Counted from the first letter of the stretch, positions 1 to 9,590 are shown. The stretch is 64,000 nucleotides of DNA from Blastobasis lacticolella (GCA_905147135.1 LR990067.1:10850001-10914000); one strand, 5' to 3'. Notes: generated by a model not told the origin, from the sequence alone. Made by a program: numbers and translations.

Positions 1-6
1 ACTCAC

Positions 7-136
7 AGTGCTGTCCATTATTGTCACCACACAGCGGAGGCAGGAAGTCGGAGTTGGCCTGCAGATTGGTGACCTGGAAGATGTCGTTGCGGCAGCTGTA
101 GCCGGGACGCTGGGTCACGTTCTCTACGGGTTCAAC
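7..136 (-). CDS. CUB-domain secreted protein, exon 4 (gene continues beyond the window start)
   Basis: This exon encodes a middle part of the CUB domain, including the motif CRNDIFQVTN followed by LCGDNNGQH, a pattern typical of insect CUB proteins. On the minus strand the acceptor is a pyrimidine-rich run ending CCCCAG just before base 136, and the donor GTGAGT occupies bases 6-1. It begins in phase 0, exactly where the preceding exon (530-699) ends, and ends one base into a codon. CUB domains are extracellular beta-sandwich folds. Proteins with a signal peptide, a short cysteine-rich stretch and then CUB are abundant in insects and mostly of unknown function. The rest of the gene lies to the left of the window. 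I see no stop codon or frameshift. The CUB assignment rests on motif recognition only; exon reality is well supported by phase. Confidence 0.85.
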
Positions 137-167
137 CTGGGGAGAACCGTCTTCATTAATAAAATAA

Positions 168-480
168 TAATAATCATCTTATCGTTAATGTATCGGTTAT
201 GCTTTCGTACGCGAAGGCCCGGAGTCCGCCTTGACCATGTTCCAGGATTTGGCAGATCAGGTAATTACAGTCGAGCAACTGCCATCTGACATCCGTGACT
301 CTGTTAACAGTAGAACCTGACTCGATTGGATTATAGTCGGATAATTAGTCGTTTGAATATGCACTTTGCAGATTTCATCGCGATGTTTTCCCTCACCTTG
401 AGAGCATCTACTAAATATCTCACAACATAATCATTGGTATATGGTCGCAGCAGAATTCCAACCCGGTACTCTCATAATAA
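168..480 (-). repeat. SINE-A copy in the intron between CUB exons 3 and 4
   Basis: Minus-oriented SINE-A, recognised by the 3' end ATCATCTT..CGTTAATG near 173, the body signature GATTTGGCAGATCAGG at 248-263 and the B-box-like end near 455-475. It is diverged and lacks the tRNA-like start. Confidence 0.75.
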
Positions 481-529
481 AATTGTCTCCGTCTTGTAAT
501 AAAAAAAAAAAAAAGAAGTCTTCACGTAC

Positions 530-699
530 CGTAGTCGGCGGCGCAAGATTAAAGGTCTCGAAGTCGATCCTCATCTGGCAGACATTGTTGTTGTTGATCT
601 CCACGTTGTAGGAGCACTCCAGGCCCGAAGATTCGCGGTTCAGCGGCGGGTTGATGAAGATGGCCACCTTGGTGTTGGTGCGGACATCGCAGGCGTTTA
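530..699 (-). CDS. CUB-domain secreted protein, exon 3
   Basis: This exon encodes the start of the CUB domain. Visible residues include NACDVRTNTKVAIF, LECSYNVEI and NNNVCQMRIDFETF; the last matches the family pattern in which a cysteine is followed by (Q)(L/M)R(L/I)DF. The minus-strand acceptor is TTCCCCCCTAG and the donor is GTACGT. It begins with two bases of a split codon, which joins the single base left by exon 2 to make a leucine codon, and it ends in phase 0 with exon 4. The match of phases on both sides is strong evidence for a functional gene. The 393-bp intron to exon 4 contains a SINE-A copy. Confidence 0.87.
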
Positions 700-913
700 C
701 TAGGGGGGAAATAGAAACTTATAAGAATGAAAAAAAAAAACATTTATTACACATGGACACCACTACAAGATAATTTTTTTGACCAGTTAACTTGTTGTCT
801 GATAAGGTAGGCTGCGACCGTCTCCGTCTGCCTATAACGGCGGTATATTCAAAATAATAAAATAGTGTGTATCCAGCAAGCGTTCTTTTCACTTGTGTTC
901 CCTGATTTAACAC

Positions 914-997
914 TGGCGACGAGGGTGGGATTCGAACCCACGCGTGTAAAGCACAAACATTTCAAGGGTATACCGGGTTTTCCGACGAAGAGTCGTC
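914..997 (-). pseudogene. tRNA-Ser(UGA)-like relic with an encoded CCA
   Basis: On the minus strand the 3' half reads like an insect tRNA-Ser: CTTGAAA anticodon-loop sequence, a long variable arm with TGCTTTACACG, a T-arm GTGGG-TTCGAAT-CCCAC, then CCTCGTC, the discriminator G and CCA. The 5' half (GACGACT...) pairs with only five of seven acceptor bases and the D- and anticodon stems are not intact, so it is not a working tRNA. The encoded CCA suggests a copy made from a mature tRNA. It lies in the intron between CUB exons 2 and 3. Confidence 0.5.
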
Positions 998-1205
998 CCG
1001 TGACCATGATGCATGCAACTGCGTCAAGAAAGGTACGCGGTAAGAAACCCAGAATATACCATTAAAATGTGTGACAATAACCGCGATAGTTAAAAGTACA
1101 TACATTACAATTTTCAGTAAGTTACGTCACACAAAACGTCTAGTTCTGTGCAACTTCTCGCCTTTTCTCTTACTATTTATACTAATAAAACACCACAATA
1201 CTCAC

Positions 1206-1370
1206 AAGAACAACAAGTAGCGAAGACACCACAGAAGCCGATGGCCTTCCCGCCCTGCGTGTTACACTGGTTTCTAGACAGACAGACGCCGCCTGTGGAC
1301 CTGTCGGATCCCAGGCACTGCTCACCGTTGCCGACAGTGAAGATGCTGCCTGGCCCTGACTGCCTGGGTG
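1206..1370 (-). CDS. CUB-domain secreted protein, exon 2 (cysteine-rich segment)
   Basis: Encodes a glycine-rich segment with six cysteines in the order GEQC, GVCLSRNQC, GFCG and FATCC. In insect CUB proteins such a short disulphide-rich stretch, with GVC..(N)QC...GG...C and a final CC, sits between the signal peptide and the CUB domain. On the minus strand the acceptor is TTCTTTCCAG and the donor is GTGAGT. The exon starts with two bases of a split codon that completes the codon left open by exon 1, and ends one base into a codon completed by exon 3. The product is probably secreted. The function of this cysteine segment is not known to me. No frameshift or stop is visible. Confidence 0.83.
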
Positions 1371-1394
1371 CTGGAAAGAACAACAGCGTTAAAG

Positions 1395-1785
1395 GGTGAA
1401 AAGGTTTTCACGGGGTCGGCAAATTTTTTTCCCTATACTTTCATGTATGTTTTACTCATAAACAATAAAATGTAAAAAAAATGCGTGTGCGACAGTGCGA
1501 TAGACTTCTTTTTATCAAGCATAATAAAACCTTATCGCTTCTAGCGATGTCTTCCAGACAACATTTGGGAAGACGTGACGGATCATGTAATCTTATAGGC
1601 CAGAATATCTAATAATCTGGAGAGTACAACATGGAGTTCTTCAAGAAAGTGGTAAAAAGGTTTTTACGGGGTCAGCAACGCGTGGGTGATGCCCCTGGTA
1701 TTGCAAACGGCCATAGGCTGCGGTGATTGCATACGATCAGGCAGGCCGGAAGCTTGTTTGCCACCTTTGTGGTATAAAAAAAAGC
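1395..1785 (+). repeat. Poly(A) retroposon family D, fragment and near-complete copy
   Basis: The sequence at 1618-1785 carries the family D signature: GGAGTTCTTCAAG, GGCAACGCGTGGGTGATG, CATAGGCTGCGGTGA, a purine-pyrimidine block with CATCAGGCAGGCC..AAGCTTGTTTGCCACC, then TATAAAAAAAA. A second fragment at 1395-1430 (AAAGGGTGAAAAGG...GGTCGGCAA) matches only the middle of the family. Both are in the intron between CUB exons 1 and 2. Confidence 0.65.
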
Positions 1786-2277
1786 GAAATTCAGGCGGAA
1801 CAGCTTCTTTAGCAGCGCTGCTATGGTCTTAATAATGCGTCAATCGAGTTAGATCTCTACATATTTGATTACAATGCAGGTGCGGTCAAGTGTAGAATGG
1901 TCAGCAGCTGACTAACTGCGTCGGCTTTGGTTAAGTTTTCATGTTGATTGCATGTTTTGCTCGTAACAAACTTGTTTGTTCAGATTTTATATTTGGGAAC
2001 CTATAATTGGCTCACTGTATTTATGGTTGTAGCTATTGTTATTTATTTATTTATTCATTTAATAGTTTATGCACAAAATAGTACAAAGGTGGACTTAAAG
2101 CTTTGTATTGTTATTTAATATGCTGTTGGTTTTCCAAATAAATAAATAAGTGGGCTCGAGTCTAGGAAAGAATATTGCAATACATGGTAGACATCCCATA
2201 ATCTCGTACTAAGCGATTTGCATCCATTTCTTCTTATATTTTAATCAATTTCGAATTTTAATTCATGTTATACTTAC

Positions 2278-2367
2278 TTCTGAAGAGAGACGCAGCGCCA
2301 CTGCGAGCGGCGGCGAGTAGCAGAATTAATCTGCATATGGATTTGAGCGCCATCTCTTGTTCTTTAC
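2278..2367 (-). CDS. CUB-domain secreted protein, exon 1 with start codon and signal peptide
   Basis: The ATG is at 2353-2351. The 25 codons that follow give a basic N-terminus (MALKSICR), a hydrophobic core (LILLLAAA) and a small-residue region (RSGAAS), which is a classic signal peptide. The donor is GTAAGT (2277-2272) and leaves one base of a codon, in phase with exon 2. Upstream of the ATG a pyrimidine- and T-rich run ends in ACACAG at 2368, so the exon probably begins at 2367 with a 14-base 5' leader, and a further non-coding exon should lie at higher coordinates. The candidate is the TATA-box region near 8.65 kb. The start choice is supported by the signal peptide beginning exactly there. 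Confidence 0.8.
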
Positions 2368-2556
2368 CTGTGTAATAACATAAACAAAAAAAATTAATAT
2401 ATTTGTCGGCCGTTGCTATAATAAAAACATATTAAAATAATCGGTATTATAAGGTACAAATTCGCAGACGAATGATTCCATCTGAAGGAAAACAACGAAA
2501 AGTAACTTGTCATATATAGTAATAATCGATTCAATATAAATGAGTCTGTTCAATAG

Positions 2557-2760
2557 GAGCGTCGGTGGCCTAAATGTTAATGGGTTCGTTTCGTACCGCG
2601 AGGTACAGAGTTCAAACGTTTGAAACGAGTAATTTTGGCAGGAACAATTTGTTTAAAGAGCTAAAAGAGCAACTTATTTGGATTTTAGAGTTCCTATCCA
2701 CCAGAGAAAGAGTGACCACTTTCCATCAGGTGGCCCGCTTGTATGATTGTCTGCCGATTT
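2557..2760 (+). repeat. SINE-A head fragment followed by a family E tail
   Basis: GGAGCGTCGGTGGCC at 2557 is the tRNA-like start of SINE-A. At about 2690-2755 the sequence changes to the end of family E (GACCACTTTCCATCAGGTGG, CCGCTTG, TGTCTGCC). Both are incomplete, so this is a mosaic of two retroposons. Confidence 0.5.
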
Positions 2761-2774
2761 AAATTTAACTTGAC

Positions 2775-3010
2775 CGACAAAAGTCGACCAAGTTTACTTT
2801 AAATGAAATACTTTCCAAACTACTGAACCGATTTTAATGAAACTAAGCTTAGACCCATCTCGATTAAACTGGCTTCCAAATAGAGAAAACAGCATCCAAT
2901 TCGGTCTATCTATTCGGGATTTACGATGCCACAGGGGACACATATATATCTACACAGCCACAGATACACATGACCACCTTATAACTCCCCTCTTATTTCG
3001 AAATTAAAAA
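2775..3010 (+). repeat. LINE-like tail, family H
   Basis: This repeat carries the recurring text ACTACTGAACCGATTTTAAT, CTTCCAAATAGAGAAAAC, ATCCAATTCGGTC, CATAACACCCC-like ends and a run of CACA words. The same text recurs at 11985-12150, 14940-15125, 25955-26150, 44180-44480 and, reversed, 58520-58715 and 63900-64000. It has no coding capacity and is most likely the 3' UTR of a LINE. Confidence 0.6.
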
Positions 3011-3745
3011 TGAAAGAAACCTACCTACTATATTCCAAAGGAAGTACAGTGTCGCATACATCCAAAGTATATTATTATAGAACCCCTAATGATCCTCATA
3101 ACCCACCTAGACCAGACAACACGACATTAGTGCCAGGTTTTGCATCATTATGACCTAGGACAGGCTAATGACTAGTCCAGGAATCTAGTTTTACTTGCAA
3201 ATATACCGACTCGAGTTAAATTAGCTTGGAATTGCTTTTCAACTTGGCGTTCTTTTTGCTGACTTTTTCGTTTTCGTTTTCGTATAGGTACTTGAAACGG
3301 ACACGTTCGGTTGTAAAATGAATTTGTAGGGAACTAGCGACCCGCCCCGTCTTTGCACGAGTAGTAACTTAAACAAATTATACACATAAACCTTCTTCGT
3401 GAATCATTCTGTCTATTGACGAAAACAGTATGAAAATCCGTTAAGTACTTTTTGAGTTTATCGCGAACAGACAGACACACCTTGTTTTATCAAATGTAGT
3501 GACACGACATTGTCCATAGTCTCTGCCTACTCCTGTGTGAGCTTTATGTATGTATGTACTGTATGTAGTGACATTATCATAATCATAGCTTCAGGAGGGG
3601 ATTAAAATAAATATAAAAAAGTTAAATATTTTACGATACACTATTACAACTTATTTCTATTTTAAATGGAATGCATTTGAATTCCTATCTAGCCAGTGCT
3701 GTGTGTGCTTAACAAGGCAGCCTACAGACTTTCCGATCTAACCGA
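3010..3745. other. No gene recognised
   Basis: AT-rich sequence without splice-bounded coding potential. A short TTTTCG-type run (TTTTTCGTTTTCGTTTTCG) lies near 3266-3284 and TGTATGTATG-type runs near 3545-3565. Nothing else is supportable. Confidence 0.5.
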
Positions 3746-4010
3746 CGCGCACTCACACCAGATGAGTGCGAGCACCCCAGCCAGAGGACCCAGAAGCCGA
3801 TACCTACGTCCTACCTAGACCTACCCGAATGCTGGCTAGCCTAATCCCAAAGCCTACACCTAACGTACCAACCTGCTTAACCTACCAAAGCCCCGGCCAC
3901 ACTGTCGGAACAACAACCTACCCAAAAGCCTAACTATCCTAGAGCTCGATCTAACCTAAGATCTACCAGAGCACACATGCAATAGTACCCACATACCCGG
4001 TATTTTCCGT
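3745..4010 (+). other. C-rich, CCTA-rich tract
   Basis: The plus strand is strongly enriched in C and in CCTA/CCTAC/CCTAA words (for example CCTACCTAGACCTACCC, AGCCTACACCTAACG). The words are irregular, not a tandem array, and I see no reading frame that looks like a protein. The role is unknown. Confidence 0.4.
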
Positions 4011-4289
4011 AAAACCAGACCCACTAATCATAGATTAGAATTGATTAGATACCTACCTCAAAACAAACAGCTAAGCGACAAACGGTTTCTTCAGAACAGG
4101 TTGTTCAATACGGCAGGTCAACGGTCTGTTAATATTTATAGTCTTGTCTTTGAGATATTGGTCAACACTCAATTAGATATTCCAGTTCAAAATTATACGG
4201 CTTTTCGGGTAACTGTAATTGGTAGGAGTTATTTTGGGAAACTGCATTTGATTGGAAGAGATGTTAATGTTCTAATCGCTATAAAGAAA

Positions 4290-4560
4290 TTTTGAGTTTG
4301 GGAGTAGAGTTTGAGTTCGACTCGATGCGAACAATTTAAAAATAGAACCCCAGGGGGTCTGGAATGCTCGTCTCGATTCAAACGGTTTTCAATATTGGTT
4401 TTCGGCACGAAAATTTCAATGTTTTTCAATCACATTTTCAACACCGAAAGAGTACGGTGTAACAATAAGGAAAATTCAGCATCATGCATTTTGATACCGA
4501 ATTTTTCATGCCGGTAATGAAAATTGAGACCCGTTCGAATCAGCTTGTTAGCAAAATTTT
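4290..4560. repeat. MITE-2-like fold-back repeat
   Basis: Carries GCGAACAATTTAAAAATAG next to AACCCCAGGGGG, the end motif of MITE-2, then repeated text with TTTTCGGCACGAAAATT, CATCATGCATTTTG and TTTTTCATGCCGG. The same words recur at 5090-5250, 6030-6165, 21110-21240, 57460-57690 and 60030-60115. It is a fragmentary copy. Confidence 0.45.
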
Positions 4561-5287
4561 CATACATCAGTATATTATATTAAAGTGATTTTCTACATTA
4601 CTAAGTTGACGTGAATAAGTGTATATATTTATACCTACGTTAAATAAATAATTTTGAATTGAACTAACGGAGGCGAGCTATTTTAAAATGGGGCCTTAGT
4701 CGTGTACCGTTTCTGTAACCTTCAATCTTTAGGGATTCGCAAATATGTACCAGCAAAGTTACAGCAAAGCACAACCACAGTTATAACTTAACTAGTAAAT
4801 ACTACGGCTTTTTTTTATCATGTCATTTGATATTTCGTGTGCCTACGGAATTTGCCTCGGCTATCTACCTACGCTAAGTTTATAAACTATTCTAGATCTA
4901 TTAGTGAAGGTCTATTATTAGCTAACAGTTTTTTACCATTAAGTACTGATTTGTTTGTTAAGCTGATGATCTTCCAAATAAATACGGAACGCGAACGGGG
5001 CGAAACAAATGAAATAGTTTGCAGCTTGCATAAAAATATATTAGTGTAATGTACTAGCTGTAATTAGATTTTTGAACCTTTTATCTTGAGCCGAAAGATT
5101 TTAAATATCGATTTTCGAAAAAAAGTATTCAATAAGAATTTTTTTAGTATTTTCAACCGATCGCAGCAGGCAAATTTTTACATGCCGAAAATCAAAATAG
5201 AAATTTGTTGGACTCTAGGCGAGCGGATTAAAAATAGAGCTCCAGCACGTTCGCTTACTCTATTCCGTGTTTATATTTTTTATATTA

Positions 5288-5475
5288 GAGTAGCTAAGCA
5301 TTTGACCGCCATCTCAATTGGTGGTAAGTAACGATGCGGCCGAAGATGGAGCATGCCTGTCTAGGAACAGCCTATTCCCTCCAGATTATAATGGTCAGGG
5401 AACACACTTGCAGGCAACGAGTTCCATTCCTCAGCCGTACACATTATAAAGGTTGAACCAAAGCGGGTGAAGTTA
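5288..5475 (+). repeat. Repeat family G
   Basis: Shares GCATTTGACCGCCATCTCA, GGTGGTAAGTAACGATGCGG and CCGAAGATGGAGCATGCC with 44570-44650, 57860-58000 and, reversed, 14280-14390. It reads as a LINE 3' region; the ends are not defined. Confidence 0.5.
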
Positions 5476-5479
5476 TGCG

Positions 5480-6025
5480 GCCACGGATAACGCTGTATCA
5501 GTGGCGGAGTACTGGTCCTCGGAAATTTGACCCGCCACTAGTCGACACGCAAAGAAGGAGAAAGCGGATGAAGACAAACGCACTTATGTTATTTATAACG
5601 TCCGCATTTACGAATAGAAGTCTTAAAGACTTGTCCCCAACATAGCCACAAGCTCTCATAGAACGGTTAGGTTCACTAGGCTGTAAATATTCCTATTTAT
5701 ATTGCCTGTACAGCTATCTTTCATACCTAGGAACGGGGCTGAGCATGTCAAAGATGAAAGAGCAACGGTATATCCAGAAACAATAGCATGTGGTACTTCG
5801 ATAAAGAGAATATTACATCTGAAAAGTCATTCCGAGATTTACGACGCTCGGCGAACAGTTTTCTCGACAATATTTGTCGCTCGGCACATTGTTTCGAGTA
5901 GTGAAATGGACATAAATTATATACCAATTAATTCTCTGCCGGTTGTATTTTGAAACCTAGCGTTAAAGGTTTGTGTTAAAGGTTAAGAAGTTCATGATCA
6001 TTATCATAGCTCATAATCGTCCACT
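5480..6025. other. No gene recognised
   Basis: Open frames here are short and without recognisable motifs. No repeat that I could match to other parts of the window. Confidence 0.4.
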
Positions 6026-6029
6026 GCAA

Positions 6030-6165
6030 GGGGCCTATTTTTAAAACACTCGAATCGTTTTCAATTTTGATTTTCGGCGTGGAAAATTGATTACTTTGAG
6101 TATGCGTGACACTGATTTTCCCTATCTTTGACCCGTTCACTTTCGGTGTTATCAATATAAATTAC
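6030..6165. repeat. MITE-2-like fragment
   Basis: Starts with GGGGCCTATTTTTAAAACAC and continues with TTTTGATTTTCGGCG and GACACTGATTTTCCC, matching the MITE-2 group. Confidence 0.4.
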
Positions 6166-6170
6166 AAATA

Positions 6171-6245
6171 GGAGCGTGGCCGAGTGGTTAAGGTATCCGA
6201 CTCGTATGCTAGAGGTATCGTTTTCGAATTCCAATACCAATAACG
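6171..6245 (+). repeat. SINE-A tRNA-like head, isolated
   Basis: GGAGCGTGGCCGAGTGGTTA is a good A-box head. The B-box region (TTTTCGAATTCC) is degraded and there is no closing acceptor arm, so I treat it as a SINE head and not a tRNA gene. Confidence 0.55.
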
Positions 6246-6249
6246 TTTT

Positions 6250-7080
6250 TCTGGCGAGAAAACTGGCAAAAGCCTGGAAGTTGTGTAATCAAAAACTATG
6301 AGATTTCACAGTGCCCGTAAACGCACAGGATTCCAATGAGGAGTTTTCCAGTAGGTATTGATAGTTTGTTTCAAAAAGCATCAATAGATAGCGCTCTTAC
6401 AATTTTGGTAATCTTTTTTAAATCTGTATGACGGATGCAATGATTTTATGCAGCCAAGTAATACTAAACTTGAAAATAAAGTGTTTATTAATATAAACAT
6501 AACTGTTAAAGGTTGAACGAAGTGTAAAAAGAAATATTTATAGAAGTTGGCACTATGTTCCATTATTATTACAACCTCTAAAATGGTTGAAAACTATTGA
6601 CAAATATAGTATTATCCAATACAACGTGCCCAGTGTTTATATCCTGTTTGCTAAGAACCTATTTCAAGCGATTATCAATTACCAAAATTGTCGGGGCGCC
6701 ATCTATTGAGTGGTTAGGAATGCCTTAGATACCTATTGGAAAACTGCTCATTGACTATACTTGAGTCGAGTTGTAATAACTTCCTATACATCTGTCAAAA
6801 TGTAATGAAATTGACCAATCATTGAGCCGTATTGAAAGCAGTGCGGTCACTTAGCAAAAGAACACTGTGAGAACGCATAGTAGTGACACTACTTTACTTA
6901 GACAAGTCTTATAATTGTTTATCAATACGGATGTGAATGCGACGTATAAAGAAATTGCTCTCTTTTATAATATTATAAGTATTTCTGTCTCCATAATGTT
7001 GGTTACATTGAAAGTTACACAGACCTCAATATATGTGGTTACAAGTTACCTGTGTTACAGGGTTCCAGGCCTGCGAAAAC
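6250..7080. other. No gene recognised
   Basis: AT-rich DNA without recognisable coding motifs or matches to the other repeat families. Confidence 0.4.
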
Positions 7081-7084
7081 CACT

Positions 7085-7305
7085 GGAGTTAACCGGACAT
7101 AAACACTGGGCTTCTTCCACGAAAGGCTAGGTTATTGTCATAATCTTCACGCTTGGCAAGCAGGTTGGAGATAGCAGTGTTGTAAATATAACAATTTCCT
7201 GCCTACGGAGACTCTAGATGTTTTGCCTCGAAAACATTAGTCGCCTTGTACGACATCGACGCATGTAGTTGAAGCTATTCTACTCTGCTGGATACTATAT
7301 GGACT
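7085..7305 (-). repeat. SINE-B copy, diverged
   Basis: On the minus strand the order is that of SINE-B: GACTAATG, a block with TCTAGAGTCTCCGTAG, then CTCCAACCTGCTTGCCAAGC and a diverged flank of the CTTTCGTGG box. Both ends are eroded. Confidence 0.55.
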
Positions 7306-7389
7306 ACTACGGCCACTGGGTAGCTATTGGAAATTGCAAAGAGCGTGTATGCGTGTGGAAAGAGCGCAGACGACTTTGTATGAAAAGGA

Positions 7390-7700
7390 TAATGAATGTG
7401 GTTCGTGTATGAAATTAATGTGGAAGAAGCTAGAGAGATCTGTCGGCACCGTAGCAAGTGGAATTTCAAAACTAAGCTTTCCACCTGTCTGATGAAGGAT
7501 ATTGGAATTTTTTGGCTACATAGGCCGTATGGACATAATCTGGAGCAGCTTATGGTGACAGGCAAGATCGACGGCTGACGGTAGAGAAGTCACAGCCGTA
7601 CAAGATGGTCCGATCAAATCCGCTCAACTCTTAATAATAAGCTGCATGATACACTCTATGATGCTAAGGAAAGATGCCGGTGGAGAGGGTGTCAAAAATC
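7390..7700 (+). pseudogene. LINE reverse-transcriptase C-terminal relic
   Basis: Conceptual translation in shifting frames gives FWLHRPYGHNLEQLM, RWSDQIRS and HDTLYDAKERCRWRG, the pattern of the C-terminal end of insect non-LTR reverse-transcriptase polyproteins (a basic RWSDQIR-type motif and a terminal ..AKDR.RWR..). Frames change at least twice, so it is dead. No poly(A) or target duplication was identified. Confidence 0.6.
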
Positions 7701-7839
7701 CCTTTTAATTTGTTATCAGATTTGTGAAAAATATGTAATTTTATGAAAAGGATAGTTATCAAAATGAAATGGTATGCACCAGTTAGCTTAATGTTGTTTG
7801 ATTTTACCTACAAAATCTCATCGTAATCGGCTTGGGCAT

Positions 7840-7915
7840 ATCCAAGAAATTTAAAAATTTGCTTGTATGAAAATTCCAGTTTCCGTCATTTTCGTCATAC
7901 AAAACGCTAATTTCA
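7840..7915 (+). repeat. Short repeat shared with 47340-47410
   Basis: CAGTTTCCGTCATTTTCGTC and ATACAAAACGCTAATTTCAT recur at 47365-47406 with a few changes. The family is unknown. Confidence 0.4.
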
Positions 7916-8136
7916 TAGGTAAAAACCTAATATAATGTTAAAATAATTGATCAGAATGAGCTTTATCGTTAAGGCAATAGGTTAATTAGTATAACTTATT
8001 ACGGAACCTTTCGAAAGCGAGCTCTACTTACACTTGACTAATTATTTTAACCTTTTCATATCTGTATCACTTAATTACCTGATAACTATTGAAAAAAGTC
8101 ACTTAGACTATTAAATTAAAGTACGTCTCAATAAGA

Positions 8137-8480
8137 AAACAAAACGCGTCAATATCCCCGTTTTGCTCATGCGCGAGAGCCCGGGTCCTCCTTGACCATG
8201 ATCCAGGATTTGGCAGATCAAGTAGTTACAGTAGAGCGATGACCACCTGACCTTTAACTCTGCTAACAGGGGCACCTGACCAGATGGTTCATGGTTGCAC
8301 ATTCAGTCGCCTGAATGTGCAGGCTTTCCCAATATTTTCCCTAACCGTAAGAGCATCGGTTAGCGTTCAACTAATGTAAATAACTCAGAAAAATATCATT
8401 GTTACGGTGACACTGAGGATCGAACTCTGCACCTCTCGCTAACGAGTCGGACCCACTAACCTAACTATACTGAAGAACGA
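8137..8480 (-). repeat. SINE-A, near full length
   Basis: The copy contains the ordered SINE-A blocks: CCTTGACCATGATCCAGG, GATTTGGCAGATCA, CAGTCGCCTGAATGTGCAGG, CCGTAAGAGCATCGGTTAG, ATAACTCAGAAAA and a B-box-like GGATCGAACTC. Its tRNA-derived head faces the right. Confidence 0.75.
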
Positions 8481-8632
8481 ACAACTGACGCGCTCACAGT
8501 CATTATTATTATCGCACTAGTTTCGTCCTTTTACATTAAACCACACTTAAACTTAGAATCTTAATCAAAAAACAAATATCTTATCGAAACACAAACATAA
8601 CTATCTAATAAGAAAAACAAGTTTGTACGTAC

Positions 8633-8693
8633 GTGCGTCTTTTGCGGTGTGTGCGGTGAAAATAGTGAAATGGGTGTCGTAAGAGCTTTTATA
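8633..8693 (-). promoter_or_regulatory. Candidate promoter and 5' non-coding exon of the CUB gene
   Basis: On the minus strand TATAAAAG (8693-8686) is preceded by a GC-rich patch. About 27 bases further on is TTTCACTATT, an initiator-like sequence near 8666. The stretch then runs to GACGCAC followed by GTACGT, a good splice donor at 8632-8627, giving a short 5' leader of roughly 34 bases. Exon 1 of the CUB gene begins with its own acceptor in the 5' UTR, so a separate upstream exon is expected. The link is inference: the intron would be 6.3 kb and no transcript data are available here. It could instead be a chance TATA or part of a repeat. Confidence 0.4.
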
Positions 8694-8819
8694 CCGGAGC
8701 CTTGGCATTGACCGCTAGGCGTAAGCTTAAAGCTTGGCTGTAGTGGAAGCTATGAGGGTTAGGAAAGCTCTGTTGAAATAAATATCTCTACAAATGCTTT
8801 CCTACTAAATGTTATGTAT

Positions 8820-9200
8820 CCGTGGTGTCCGGCTGAGAAGAATAACACCAACCCCTTAAACTCGTGGGTTTCGTACAAGGCGACTAATGTTTTTGAGGCA
8901 AAAGATTTAGAGTCTCATAATTTTTTCCCATTGGTATATTTACAACACTACGAACACTTGCAGCGTGGGTAGGCCTCCTACAAGGTGGACCGACGACCTG
9001 GTAAGGATCGCAGGTACCAGCTGGATGCGGAAAGCACAGGACCGGTCTTTGTGGAGATCTCTGGGGGCTTATGCCCAGCAGTGGGCGTCTTCTGGCTGAT
9101 GATGATGAACACTTGCCTGCCAAGAGCGGAGATTATGGCAATAACCTCCCTTTTCGTAGGAGAGGCCCTAAGTCCCGCAGTTGACAGTTATGGGTAGGTC
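8820..9200 (+). repeat. SINE-B copy split by a LINE insertion
   Basis: The left part (8820-8960) holds GTGGTGTCCGGC, AATAACACCAACCCCTTA and ACAAGGCGACTAATG. The right part (9107-9200) resumes at CCTGCCAAG..GGAGATTATGGC and ends CCGCAGTTGACAGTTATGGG. The interruption is the LINE fragment at 8961-9106. Confidence 0.75.
8961..9106 (+). mobile_element. 5'-truncated RTE-type LINE end inserted in SINE-B
   Basis: Bases 8965-9099 read VGRPPTRWTDDL, VRIAGTSWMRKAQDR and AYAQQWASSG in one open frame. This is the conserved C-terminus of RTE-like reverse-transcriptase proteins of Lepidoptera, followed by TGA and a GATGATGATGA tail. The 9-bp duplication GAACACTTG at 8952-8960 and 9107-9115 brackets it exactly, so it arrived by retrotransposition as a 5'-truncated copy. 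Confidence 0.85.
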
Positions 9201-9315
9201 CCCACACGTCAAAAAGAAATTTTTATACCAAGGCGTACCGTACTCTTGTGCTTGTGATAACAAACAAATTTTAAAAACTACTGTACTACTTTCAATTTTT
9301 TTTATTTTACTGTAG

Positions 9316-9570
9316 TAGAGCTCGTCTAGTCTAAAATGACGCGCCCCACTACTTAGTTAGTTGATTCCGATGTGTGAGTGCAAATATTGATAACGACACT
9401 TCATCTGTGTGGGAGCCAATGAACGGCGCGTGCTCCGACGTTTGAATCTTACCGGCAACAGAATTACCAATTACAGCGGCATTTGTATATGTATTGCGTC
9501 CATATTTTAAACTTGCTTGTGTGCGTTAATGCGATAGTGGGGCGCGTCATTTTAAATTAGACGAGCTCTA
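9316..9570 (+). mobile_element. MITE-1 copy a (TA-flanked)
   Basis: About 251 bp bounded by TA, with terminal inverted repeats beginning GAGCTCGTCTAGTCTAAAAT and GACGCGCCCCACTA. No coding capacity. This is the short form, with GGGAGCCAATGAACGG in the centre. TA duplication and TIRs suggest mobilisation by a Tc1/mariner-type transposase. Confidence 0.85.
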
Positions 9571-9590
9571 CCAATTCTGAAATCACAACC

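Noticed and set aside
3745..4010. Interstitial telomeric repeat
   Set aside because: CCTAA words are present but irregular; there is no tandem TTAGG array.
6171..6245. tRNA gene on the plus strand
   Set aside because: Only the A-box side is good. The T-arm is degraded, no acceptor stem closes, and the same head starts SINE-A elsewhere.
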